Source: Candidatus Aenigmatarchaeota archaeon
GTDB taxonomy: Archaea > Aenigmatarchaeota > Aenigmatarchaeia > QMZP01
Assembly (NCBI GenBank): GCA_030672885.1
Contig: DAOVFN010000026.1
Span: forward strand, 1 to 7,988
Direction of reading: 5' to 3'
Length of the DNA stretch: 7,988 bases
Translations under genes and position numbers: made by a program
The notes under the pieces: model-generated
The model's input: the letters and a program-made list of their open reading frames with translations, nothing else
The model's database searches: none
Told to the model about the DNA's origin: nothing
Shown here: piece by piece, positions 1-6,134 of the stretch
Numbering within the stretch: the stretch's first letter is position 1
How the letters are laid out: each line of letters starts with the position of its first letter

Positions 1-1
1 C

Positions 2-1033
2 AGGGACAAGAGCCCCAGGGCCAGCCTCGCTGATTTCGATAACGCCGTCAGGGGCGTCTATCACGAGGGCCAGATAGTCATGCGCTTCAAGACCAGCATG
101 GCTGACCCCAATCCCGCACTCAGGGACCCTCCCCTGATGAGAGTGAGCAAGGAGCGCCATCCCCTCAGGGGCCGCAAATACGATGTGTGGCCTCTCTACA
201 ACTACGCCTGCACCGTAGAGGACCACGAGTTCGGCGTGACCCATGTCTTCAGGGGCAAGGAGCACGAGCACAACACCGAGGTCCAGAGGAGGATTTATCA
301 GGCATTCGGATGGGAGAAGCCCATCACTGTCAACTTCGGCATGATTTACCTCCCCGATGAGAAGCTCCATACCAGGGACGTAAAGCAGTGGATAAAAGAT
401 GGCAAGGTCGCGGGATGGGATGATCCCCGCCTCCACACCGTTCAGGCCCTGATAAGAAGGGGCTTCAGTCCCGAGGCCTTCAGGCTCTATGCCATCCATG
501 TGGGCCTGACCAAGAGGGACATCAGGCTCAACTGGGACACGCTTGAAAGCTTCAACCGCTCCATAATAGACCCAGAGGCCAATCGCTACATGGTGGTCCT
601 GGACCCGGTGAGGCTCTCCCTGCGGGGCGGCCCTGACACGACCAAGGCCATGGCAGACCTGCATCCTGACTACCCCGAGCGGGGCAAGAAGGCCATGCCC
701 TTGGACAGGAAGGAAATCTATCTCTCCCGCAAGGACTGGAAGAGCTTCCAGGGCAAGGCAGTGAGGCTCAAGAACCTCTTCAATGTGCGCCTCAGTGGCC
801 GCACCGCAACCTATGCAGGTGACGTGATAGTCCAGGCCATGCCCAAGCTCCAGTGGGTCTCGAGACCCAACAAGGAGGTGAGGCTCCTCATGCCTGACAG
901 GGAGGTCAGGGCCCTTGGCGAGCAGTCACTCAGGAAACTCAAGAAGGGCAAGCTCCTCCAGATGGAGAGAGTGGGCTACGGCAGGGTTGACAGGAAGGGA
1001 AAGGAAATCACGATAATCTGGACGCACAGGTAA
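2..1033 (+). CDS. gltX: Glutamyl-tRNA synthetase, archaeal type, C-terminal part (5' end outside window)
   Basis: Cytoplasmic enzyme that charges tRNA-Glu with glutamate using ATP. The frame is open from base 2, with no start before the window edge, so this is the last 343 residues of a protein usually near 550-570 residues. Visible blocks typical of non-bacterial GluRS/GlnRS are HPLRGRKYDVWPLYNYA (about 53-69), VEDHEFGVTHVFRGKEH (72-88), the GWDDPRL segment (about 138-144) followed by a RRGFSPEA helix, and NWDTLESFNRSIIDPEANRY (177-196), which leads into the beta-barrel anticodon-binding half. The catalytic lysine loop, LSTSK-like in many archaeal relatives, reads LHTRD (122-126) here. The N-terminal HIGH region lies outside. 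The ATG at 80 is internal, because conserved coding sequence precedes it. The gene converges on the Fic gene. GlnRS is unlikely on general archaeal grounds, but the substrate cannot be proven from this half. Confidence 0.93.
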   Translation, partial: RDKSPRASLADFDNAVRGVYHEGQIVMRFKTSMADPNPALRDPPLMRVSKERHPLRGRKYDVWPLYNYACTVEDHEFGVTHVFRGKEHEHNTEVQRRIYQAFGWEKPITVNFGMIYLPDEKLHTRDVKQWIKDGKVAGWDDPRLHTVQALIRRGFSPEAFRLYAIHVGLTKRDIRLNWDTLESFNRSIIDPEANRYMVVLDPVRLSLRGGPDTTKAMADLHPDYPERGKKAMPLDRKEIYLSRKDWKSFQGKAVRLKNLFNVRLSGRTATYAGDVIVQAMPKLQWVSRPNKEVRLLMPDREVRALGEQSLRKLKKGKLLQMERVGYGRVDRKGKEITIIWTHR

Positions 1034-1104
1034 CCTCGCGCGGACTTTCGGACACCCCCTCCGAGGAGGAGAGCAAACGAACTTGCCTAGTGACTATGAA
1101 AGTA

Positions 1105-1143
1105 TAGCAAAGGACATAACCAATTGGAAAGTATCCTTTGCTA
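1105..1143. repeat. Inverted repeat 1 between gltX and fic (possible bidirectional terminator)
   Basis: TAGCAAAGGA (1105-1114) is perfectly complementary to TCCTTTGCTA (1134-1143), with a 19-nt loop. It lies in the convergent gap between the gltX stop (1033) and the fic stop (1189), so an RNA hairpin ending either transcript is the simplest reading. A recombination or insertion scar, or a protein-binding palindrome, is possible. The repeat is seen; the function is inferred. Confidence 0.5.
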
Positions 1144-1146
1144 GTT

Positions 1147-1182
1147 GTACCTGACACTATTCCAAAAAGTTATGTCAGGTAC
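1147..1182. repeat. Inverted repeat 2 next to fic 3' end (possible terminator)
   Basis: GTACCTGACA (1147-1156) pairs perfectly with TGTCAGGTAC (1173-1182) across a 16-nt loop that contains a run of five A (five T on the fic strand). It starts 3 bp after the first inverted repeat and ends 6 bp before the fic stop codon, so it would be the first structure met by RNA polymerase leaving fic. Terminator or insertion-end role is inferred. Confidence 0.5.
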
Positions 1183-1188
1183 TATATA

Positions 1189-2124
1189 TTATCCTTTGAT
1201 ATTTTCCCATGACTCAATGATGCACTTAGTCACTAAATCAATCATAGGTTTTAGGTTTCCTTTATCTGCCTCTTGCAGGCTTTCGTAATATCTTCTCCTG
1301 TCGTTGTATTTAATATCGATCATAGGAAAGCCAGAATCTTTAAGTATGTAATTCGATACTAACCTACCTACCCTACCATTGCCATCTCTAAATGGATGAA
1401 TAGACTCAAATGCAACATGAAAATAAGAAGCCAGTGTAACAGGATGATATCTGTTCTTATTATGTGCATACCATTTCATTAATTTCTTGAATTCAATAGG
1501 CACTTGCGAATGCTTAGGGAGATTTTTATCAACCCCCACAATTCTTACTTGAACATCCCTGAAAACACCTGCATATTTCCATAATATATTGTGCATCAGT
1601 TTTTTGTGAATAACTAATATGAACCTCTTTGTCAATGATCCTTTATAAGAAATCATGAAATCAAATGCATCTTTATGGTTTTGTACCTCATATACCTCCT
1701 TGATAGATTTATCTTTCGGTGCAATCTTGTCATGCAATATCAATTTTGTATCCAATAAGGATAGGGTAGAGCCTTCTATTGCATTCGTGTTGTACGTAAA
1801 TTCTGTAATAAACCATTCATAATATTTTTTTTCTGAGAATTCGTCTAGTGTTTTTTTATATTTAGAATATTCTTTCTTTATTCTTTCTAAGCTTGTTATA
1901 TCTTCATCACTAATTAACGTCAATAAAGGATCTTCTGCTTCTCTAAATATCCTGACCTTTTCTTCAAGCATGCATTTCTTTTTTAATATCAATTCATTGA
2001 CTTCTTTTTCAGATAAATTACTCCCTAGATAAATCTTGATCTTTTTCCATCTACCGTTCGAACGAATATTCTCTATTAAGTAATGATACTTGTTATTCCC
2101 TCTTTCTTCAGCCTTTTGGTACAT
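1189..2124 (-). CDS. fic: Fic-domain protein (putative AMPylase/nucleotidyltransferase) with N-terminal auto-inhibitory motif
   Basis: Fic enzymes usually transfer AMP or another phosphate-containing group from a nucleotide to a protein hydroxyl; the target here is unknown. The catalytic motif HPFRDGNGRVGR is complete at residues 243-254 of the 311-residue form, including the histidine base and the GNGR anion-binding loop. TNAIEG at 113-118 fits the (S/T)xxxE(G/N) inhibitory helix, placed ahead of the Fic core as in class II proteins. The first 60 residues form a small basic domain (YHYLIENIRS...KIYLG) of unknown role, followed by a charged, probably helical linker. I start at 2124 rather than the in-frame ATG at 2145, because a TATA box centred at 2151-2152 places transcription initiation at about 2124; the longer form adds seven residues and would leave no room for a leader. 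The gene is far more AT-rich than its neighbours, no antitoxin gene is adjacent, and it is probably horizontally acquired. Confidence 0.9.
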   Translation of the reverse strand: MYQKAEERGNNKYHYLIENIRSNGRWKKIKIYLGSNLSEKEVNELILKKKCMLEEKVRIFREAEDPLLTLISDEDITSLERIKKEYSKYKKTLDEFSEKKYYEWFITEFTYNTNAIEGSTLSLLDTKLILHDKIAPKDKSIKEVYEVQNHKDAFDFMISYKGSLTKRFILVIHKKLMHNILWKYAGVFRDVQVRIVGVDKNLPKHSQVPIEFKKLMKWYAHNKNRYHPVTLASYFHVAFESIHPFRDGNGRVGRLVSNYILKDSGFPMIDIKYNDRRRYYESLQEADKGNLKPMIDLVTKCIIESWENIKG

Positions 2125-2146
2125 ATATGCATATGGGCTGCACATC

Positions 2147-2156
2147 TATTTAAATA
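2147..2156 (-). promoter_or_regulatory. TATA box of fic
   Basis: TATTTAAATA, a symmetric archaeal TATA element, is centred 27-28 nt upstream of the ATG at 2124. That is the usual TATA-to-start-site distance, so the message is probably leaderless. The competing ATG at 2145 would sit only 1 nt past the box, which is incompatible with it being transcribed from this promoter. Confidence 0.65.
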
Positions 2157-2172
2157 GTATCATTAACTGTGC

Positions 2173-2198
2173 TACCCACAAATATTAGATTGTGTGTA
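2173..2198. repeat. Imperfect hairpin between aEF-2 stop and fic promoter
   Basis: TACCCACAA (2173-2181) pairs with TTGTGTGTA (2190-2198) with one mismatch and an 8-nt loop. It lies 15 nt past the aEF-2 stop codon and about 17 bp upstream of the fic TATA box. It could end the aEF-2 transcript or bind a regulator of fic; neither is shown. Confidence 0.3.
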
Positions 2199-2212
2199 TA
2201 GCCCCGCGCGAA

Positions 2213-4399
2213 CTATTCCTCTTTCTCTTCCCCGCCGGTGATGCCCTTTCTGGTCTTTATCTGGGTTATGACCTTGTGCTCGAGTTCCTTGGGCAGCGGC
2301 TCATACACCACATCAATGAGCCAGAAGAATCCGGTCCCCCCTGTGGCGGACTTGAGATCGGAATTGAACCCGAACATCTCTGCAACAGGCAGTTTGGATT
2401 TTATCTGGGTGGCTCCCCGCTCCTCTTTCATCTCAAGTATCTGTCCCCTTCTGTTGTTTATCTCCTTGCTTGCCCCGCCCATGTGGTCACTGGGAACGTC
2501 TATCCTTATTGTCTGCTTGGGCTCCAGTATATAGGGCTTTGCTGCCATCATGGCATCCCTTACGGCACTCCTGACTGCGGGTATTACCTGCGCCGGGCCC
2601 CTGTGGATCGCATCCTCGTGGAGCTTGGCGTCCACGAGCTTTATCTTTACCCCTGATACAGGCTCCCTTGCCATGGGACCCTCGTCCATGGCCTCCCGGA
2701 ACGACTGCTTCACCATCTCCATGATCTCCAGGACTGCACCCACGCCGACCGTGGTGTCGAGGAGCATGTTCCTGTTGTATATGAGCTTGACCTTTTTGAC
2801 CTCGTCCCTGTTCATCCCGAACTCGACGAGCTGGTCTATGAGTTCCTGGTCCTTTTTCTTGACCTCCTGGTCCTTTATCTTCCCCTTGGCCATGGCATCC
2901 ATGACAGAGTCCTCGAGCTTCTCGGCCACAACATAGAACCGGTTGTGCTTGTTCGGGGACTTCCCCTCGACCGGTTCTGGTGTGTACTCCCTGATGCCCT
3001 CCTTGTATATCACTATGGGAGGGGATATGTCAACATCGATTCCCTCCTCCTTGAGTTTGTTCTCTACCTTGGCGTTTATGTGGAGTTCCCCCAGGCCCGA
3101 TACCAGGTATTCTCCCGTGTCCTCGTTTATCTTTACCCTCAGCGTGGGGTCCTCTCTTGAAGTCTTCTTGAGGAACGCTATGAGCTTGGCGAGCTGCTGG
3201 GGTGATTTCGGCTCAATGGCCTTGGTCACCACGGGCTCGAATATGTGCTGTATGGACTCGAATCCCTCGATTGGCGAATCAGGATCGCATACGGTCTCTC
3301 CTGAGCCCGCGTCCCTGAGGCCTACAATACCCACGATGTTGCCTGCCACGACCTCATCCATGGCAATCCTGCTCTGGCCCTTATATATCGAGACCTGCTG
3401 GACCTTTTCGCTTTTCTTGGCACCCACAAGGAACAGATCCTGTCCCCTCTCGACTCTTCCTGAGAATATCCTTACCGTAGCGACATAACCCGCGTGCGGG
3501 TCCGGATAGACCTTGGTGACCACCGCGGCGAGCTTGCCCTCTGGGTCGCACTCCACCATGGACTTCCATATGCCGGAATCCTTCTCCCCTGGCCATATCA
3601 TTGGAATCCTATAGGGCTGCGCCACGTGGGGATCCGGGAGGTGCTCGATGACCATGTCCAGCACGACCTGGTGAAGTGGCGCTTTCTTGGCCAGTTCCTT
3701 TTCCTGGCCCTGCTCGGTCATGTCTATTATCGTCTTGAACGTGACTCCGGATGACCGCATCCTCGGAACCGATATCGCCCAGTTCTTCACAGCAGAACCG
3801 AACGCCACAGAGCCGTCATCGACATTGACAATCCATTCGTTCCTGTACTGCTCCTCTGAGAACTTCACTATGAGTTCATTGACTTCTCTTATGATATCCG
3901 TGAACCTCTCCAGCATCTGTTCTGGCGTGAGCTTTAGCTCCTTGATAAGCCTGTCTGTCTTATTGATGAAGAGCACGGGCTTTACCCTTTCCTTCAGTGC
4001 CTGCCTTATGACGGTCTCTGTCTGGGGCATGCATCCTTCTACGGCATCGGCCACCACGACCACGCCATCCACGGCACGCATGGCCCTTGTGACATCGCCC
4101 CCGAAATCCACGTGCCCTGGCGTGTCAATCAGGTTGATAAGGTAGTCATTTCCATTCCATTCATGCACCATGCTGACATTGGCAGAATATATGGTTATTC
4201 CCCTGTCCTGCTCCTGCTTGTCAAAATCAGTGAATAGCTGCTGGCCGGCCAGCTCCTCTGAAATCATCCCAGCCCCTGCGACAAGGTTGTCTGTCAGCGT
4301 AGTTTTTCCATGGTCGATATGTGCCACTATACCTATGTTCCTTATCTGCTCGGGCTTCCTCATGAGCTCCTTTGCCAGTACCGTAAGGTCTTTTGCCAC
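2213..4399 (-). CDS. fusA: Translation elongation factor 2 (aEF-2)
   Basis: Ribosomal GTPase that drives tRNA-mRNA translocation in the cytoplasm; the archaeal counterpart of EF-G/eEF2. All G motifs are visible in the 728-residue form: AHIDHGKT (26-33), RGITI (66-70), DTPGH (92-96) and NKTD (146-149). Domain II follows, then the GLGELHINAK segment of domain III, and domain IV with HRGPAQ (599-604), whose histidine 599 is the expected diphthamide site. The C-terminus ends with the KTRKGI-type helix. Length is normal for aEF-2. The open frame reaches a GTG at 4408, but a strong GAGGTGA site (4411-4405) would overlap that codon and sits 5 nt before the GTG at 4399, so 4399 is chosen. The gene has a 145-nt gap upstream with its own TATA candidate. 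The stretch SATGGTGFFW near the end departs from the usual ATQGR-type sequence, but the protein looks intact. Confidence 0.97.
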   Translation of the reverse strand: MAKDLTVLAKELMRKPEQIRNIGIVAHIDHGKTTLTDNLVAGAGMISEELAGQQLFTDFDKQEQDRGITIYSANVSMVHEWNGNDYLINLIDTPGHVDFGGDVTRAMRAVDGVVVVADAVEGCMPQTETVIRQALKERVKPVLFINKTDRLIKELKLTPEQMLERFTDIIREVNELIVKFSEEQYRNEWIVNVDDGSVAFGSAVKNWAISVPRMRSSGVTFKTIIDMTEQGQEKELAKKAPLHQVVLDMVIEHLPDPHVAQPYRIPMIWPGEKDSGIWKSMVECDPEGKLAAVVTKVYPDPHAGYVATVRIFSGRVERGQDLFLVGAKKSEKVQQVSIYKGQSRIAMDEVVAGNIVGIVGLRDAGSGETVCDPDSPIEGFESIQHIFEPVVTKAIEPKSPQQLAKLIAFLKKTSREDPTLRVKINEDTGEYLVSGLGELHINAKVENKLKEEGIDVDISPPIVIYKEGIREYTPEPVEGKSPNKHNRFYVVAEKLEDSVMDAMAKGKIKDQEVKKKDQELIDQLVEFGMNRDEVKKVKLIYNRNMLLDTTVGVGAVLEIMEMVKQSFREAMDEGPMAREPVSGVKIKLVDAKLHEDAIHRGPAQVIPAVRSAVRDAMMAAKPYILEPKQTIRIDVPSDHMGGASKEINNRRGQILEMKEERGATQIKSKLPVAEMFGFNSDLKSATGGTGFFWLIDVVYEPLPKELEHKVITQIKTRKGITGGEEKEE

Positions 4400-4404
4400 A
4401 ACAT

Positions 4405-4411
4405 TCACCTC
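4405..4411 (-). promoter_or_regulatory. Ribosome binding site deciding the aEF-2 start
   Basis: GAGGTGA matches seven bases of the archaeal anti-Shine-Dalgarno complement (GGAGGTGAT) and leaves a 5-nt spacer to the GTG at 4399. It rules against the GTG at 4408, which lies inside the site. Confidence 0.75.
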
Positions 4412-4441
4412 ATTTGTTGATATTGTCCCTTAATTCAAAAT

Positions 4442-4460
4442 CCATTACCTTCGGTAACGG
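4442..4460. repeat. Small hairpin in the presumed aEF-2 leader
   Basis: CCATTACC (4442-4449) faces GGTAACGG (4453-4460) over a 3-nt loop with one mismatch. If aEF-2 is transcribed from the TATA box at 4533-4542, this lies inside its 5' leader, about 30 nt before the ribosome binding site. It could alternatively be the terminator of the kinase transcript. Confidence 0.35.
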
Positions 4461-4532
4461 AATTCACTCTTATGCAAGCCGTGTGCTGTTTTATTTATGC
4501 ATCGAAAAGCTGCTTAAGCTTATGTTCCTGTG

Positions 4533-4542
4533 TATTTATAAA
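4533..4542 (-). promoter_or_regulatory. Candidate TATA box of aEF-2
   Basis: TTTATAAATA begins 3 nt after the stop codon of the upstream kinase gene. Initiation about 26 nt downstream would give a leader of roughly 110 nt before the GTG at 4399. A weaker box, ATAAATAA at about 4491-4498, would give a shorter leader. The sequence GTTTATAAATA is repeated exactly inside recJ (6288-6298). Confidence 0.45.
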
Positions 4543-4544
4543 CA

Positions 4545-5387
4545 TTATCTTGGCAAGAAGAAGGTTCCTGTCTCTTCCCCAGCGAGCACATCCCGCAGAA
4601 TCTTTCTGTCCTTATATTTACCCCTGACGAGAGCAACAGGATATCCTGCTCCTGTAATATATTTTATAGCATCGAGTTTGGGGGACATTCCACCAAACCC
4701 ATATTCTCCGGGCACGTCCGATGCCAGTTCCATTATACTCCCGTCGATTTTCTCTATTACGGGAATGACCCTTGCAATCGGGTTCTTCCTGGGGTCTGAA
4801 TCATAAAGCTCATGTTCCGAGAATATGACACCCATGGCATTTTTATCCGCATGGAATCCCTCTAAAAACAAAAACAGGTCGGCCCATAGCGCATCATTCT
4901 CACTGTACCTCAGTTCAACAGTAGTCATTGTGTCATCATTGTTTACTATGGGCATAATCCCAAGCATCCTGAGGTGTCTATACGTGTTCCAAAGATTCAA
5001 TCTACTTTCCCTGTCTTTCAATTTGTCAGAAGAGAGCATTATCTGTGCCACTGGCTGCTTGAAAATCTTAAATGCCTCTTCATAATAACCCATCATACGA
5101 TATTGGCCTGTTGCCGCAATCGCCTGGTCGCGATGTATGCTTTCTTCTTCGCTAAGGCCTTCATAGAGTTCTTCCCTGCTCTTCACCAAGGAATTGCACC
5201 CTGAGACAATGGCCCCCGAAGAAACATGGACGAGTTCCTTTCCGCTCTCATAAGCCTCTGTAAAATCATTTGCAAGAAGAACGAGATGCTGCATATCTAT
5301 ATCACCATCCGCATCAAGGAGGAGCTTCCCACCCGTCTTTGTATAAATCCTCTCTACACCACCAACATATTCCCTTCTCTCAACCAT
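4545..5387 (-). CDS. Glutamate 5-kinase-like amino-acid kinase without PUA domain
   Basis: Amino-acid kinase fold enzyme whose closest visible relative is ProB, which phosphorylates the gamma-carboxyl of glutamate as the first step of proline synthesis. Motifs line up along all 280 residues: YTKTGGKLLL (15-24, first strand and phosphate-binding lysine), VSSGA (55-59), DQAIAATGQ (87-95), RLNLWNTY (129-136), IVNNDD (147-152), SENDAL (162-167), DPRKNP (199-204), FGGMSPK (231-237) and a GTFFLPR end. Two usual signatures differ: KxG(S/T) is KTGG, and VNEND is VNNDD. The protein stops where bacterial ProB would continue into a PUA domain. No proA or proC lies in the window. It has its own TATA box and a weak GAAGTG site 5 nt before the ATG. 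ProB activity is plausible, but another acidic substrate cannot be excluded, so no symbol is given. Confidence 0.85.
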   Translation of the reverse strand: MVERREYVGGVERIYTKTGGKLLLDADGDIDMQHLVLLANDFTEAYESGKELVHVSSGAIVSGCNSLVKSREELYEGLSEEESIHRDQAIAATGQYRMMGYYEEAFKIFKQPVAQIMLSSDKLKDRESRLNLWNTYRHLRMLGIMPIVNNDDTMTTVELRYSENDALWADLFLFLEGFHADKNAMGVIFSEHELYDSDPRKNPIARVIPVIEKIDGSIMELASDVPGEYGFGGMSPKLDAIKYITGAGYPVALVRGKYKDRKILRDVLAGEETGTFFLPR

Positions 5388-5420
5388 GCAAACACTTCAC
5401 TAAAAATATAATTAAATGTC

Positions 5421-5430
5421 TTATATACTT
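5421..5430 (-). promoter_or_regulatory. TATA box of the ProB-like kinase
   Basis: AAGTATATAA is preceded by purine-rich CTGAA that could serve as a BRE. Initiation about 26 nt downstream falls near 5397-5399, giving a leader of only about 10-12 nt that just includes the weak GAAGTG ribosome site (5393-5398). The kinase is therefore expressed separately from the eS1 gene upstream. Confidence 0.6.
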
Positions 5431-5442
5431 TCAGGTAGTAAC

Positions 5443-5449
5443 AAAAAAA
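5443..5449 (-). terminator. Poly-T terminator after rps3ae
   Basis: Seven consecutive T on the minus strand start 11 nt after the eS1 stop codon (5460). T-runs without a stem are the usual archaeal terminator. It sits directly ahead of the kinase TATA box, separating the recJ-rps3ae unit from the kinase. Confidence 0.6.
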
Positions 5450-5459
5450 GAATAGCCCC

Positions 5460-6134
5460 TTACTGCTTCTCAGGCAATCCAGTGACCCGTATCCTCAGCA
5501 CCTCAAAGAACCTGACAGGATAGATCTTGGCACCTGACTTCTTTATGTTCCTCTGCAGGTTTGAGCTGATTACAGACCTCACGAATTCCTCTATGCCTGA
5601 ATTGGTCGCGCTCTCCATCATTGCGTCCCTTATGTGGGCCCTGGCCTTTTTCTTCACCGACATCTCTGTGTTGCGATTGAGTATGGCAACCGAGTTTATA
5701 TGGAGCTTCCAGCCGTCCTTGGTCGTGACATCCATTATGCTCTCTATCTTCTGCGTCCTCTTCCTGACCACCATCATTATGTGTTCCTTGAGGGTGACGT
5801 AACCATTAAAACGGGTGTATGCGCAATTGTTGTCTATCCTTTCTATCGCGAGCACAACCCTGTAGAAGTCCCTTCCACGCTGTCCCGTGAGCTCTGGCAG
5901 GCCAATCGATATGTTCCTGCCCACGATGCACTTGGGATTCGTAGCAGGTGTCTCGCCAATGACCCTCTCCCCGAACATCCTAGGAGAAAAGATAACGAAC
6001 CAGTCCTTGCCTTTCCATCTTTTTGCTCCCGGGGCTGCATCCGGCCTTTTTATGACTGTCTTCTCTTTGGACTTCTCCTTCTCTTCCTTCTGTTTCTCTT
6101 TCAGTTCCAGTTCCTTTAATCTCTGGTTTCCCAT
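5460..6134 (-). CDS. rps3ae: 30S ribosomal protein eS1 (S3Ae)
   Basis: Structural protein of the archaeal/eukaryal small ribosomal subunit. After a lysine/glutamate-rich, probably flexible N-terminal tail (residues 1-30), the conserved domain begins at about 40: KGKDWFVIFSP (41-51), VIGETPATNP (58-67), ELTGQ (81-85), YTRFNGYVTLKEHI (106-119), the RKRTQKI basic segment (124-130), IRDAMMESA (168-176) and AKIYPVRFFEVLRIRV (202-217). The 224-residue length is normal for the family. The ATG at 6134 is supported by a GAGG ribosome site ending 6 nt upstream and by the absence of another start before the conserved block. It overlaps the 3' end of the recJ frame by 155 bp in a different frame and is probably co-transcribed with it. 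A second promoter inside recJ (TATA at 6288-6297) may also drive it. Confidence 0.95.
   Translation of the reverse strand: MGNQRLKELELKEKQKEEKEKSKEKTVIKRPDAAPGAKRWKGKDWFVIFSPRMFGERVIGETPATNPKCIVGRNISIGLPELTGQRGRDFYRVVLAIERIDNNCAYTRFNGYVTLKEHIMMVVRKRTQKIESIMDVTTKDGWKLHINSVAILNRNTEMSVKKKARAHIRDAMMESATNSGIEEFVRSVISSNLQRNIKKSGAKIYPVRFFEVLRIRVTGLPEKQ

Noticed and set aside
80..82. ATG at 80 as the start of the first gene
   Set aside because: Conserved GluRS sequence continues upstream in the same frame to the window edge, so this methionine is internal.
1083..1154. Small TTG-initiated frame of 23 codons after a purine-rich GAGGAGGAGAG stretch, possibly a gene remnant cut by the Fic islet
   Set aside because: The spacing to the purine stretch is poor, the peptide is too short to recognise, and it runs through the first inverted repeat; nothing beyond an open frame supports it.
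1189..2145. Fic as part of a Fic/antitoxin (FicT-FicA type) pair
   Set aside because: No separate antitoxin gene lies beside it; the inhibitory TNAIEG motif is inside the Fic protein itself.
3381..3596. Minus-strand 71-codon frame within aEF-2
   Set aside because: It lies in another frame of the conserved aEF-2 coding region; Gly/Arg-rich composition is typical of a frame shadow in GC-rich DNA.
2192..4433. Many plus-strand open frames of 70-180 codons opposite aEF-2
   Set aside because: They are antisense shadows of a strongly conserved gene, with serine/leucine/cysteine-rich nonsense composition and no ribosome sites of note.
4393..4806. Plus-strand 137-codon frame crossing the aEF-2/kinase gap, with a TTTATAAA box that could also be read on the plus strand
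   Set aside because: The frame is antisense to two real genes, its start precedes the box, and the product resembles no family.
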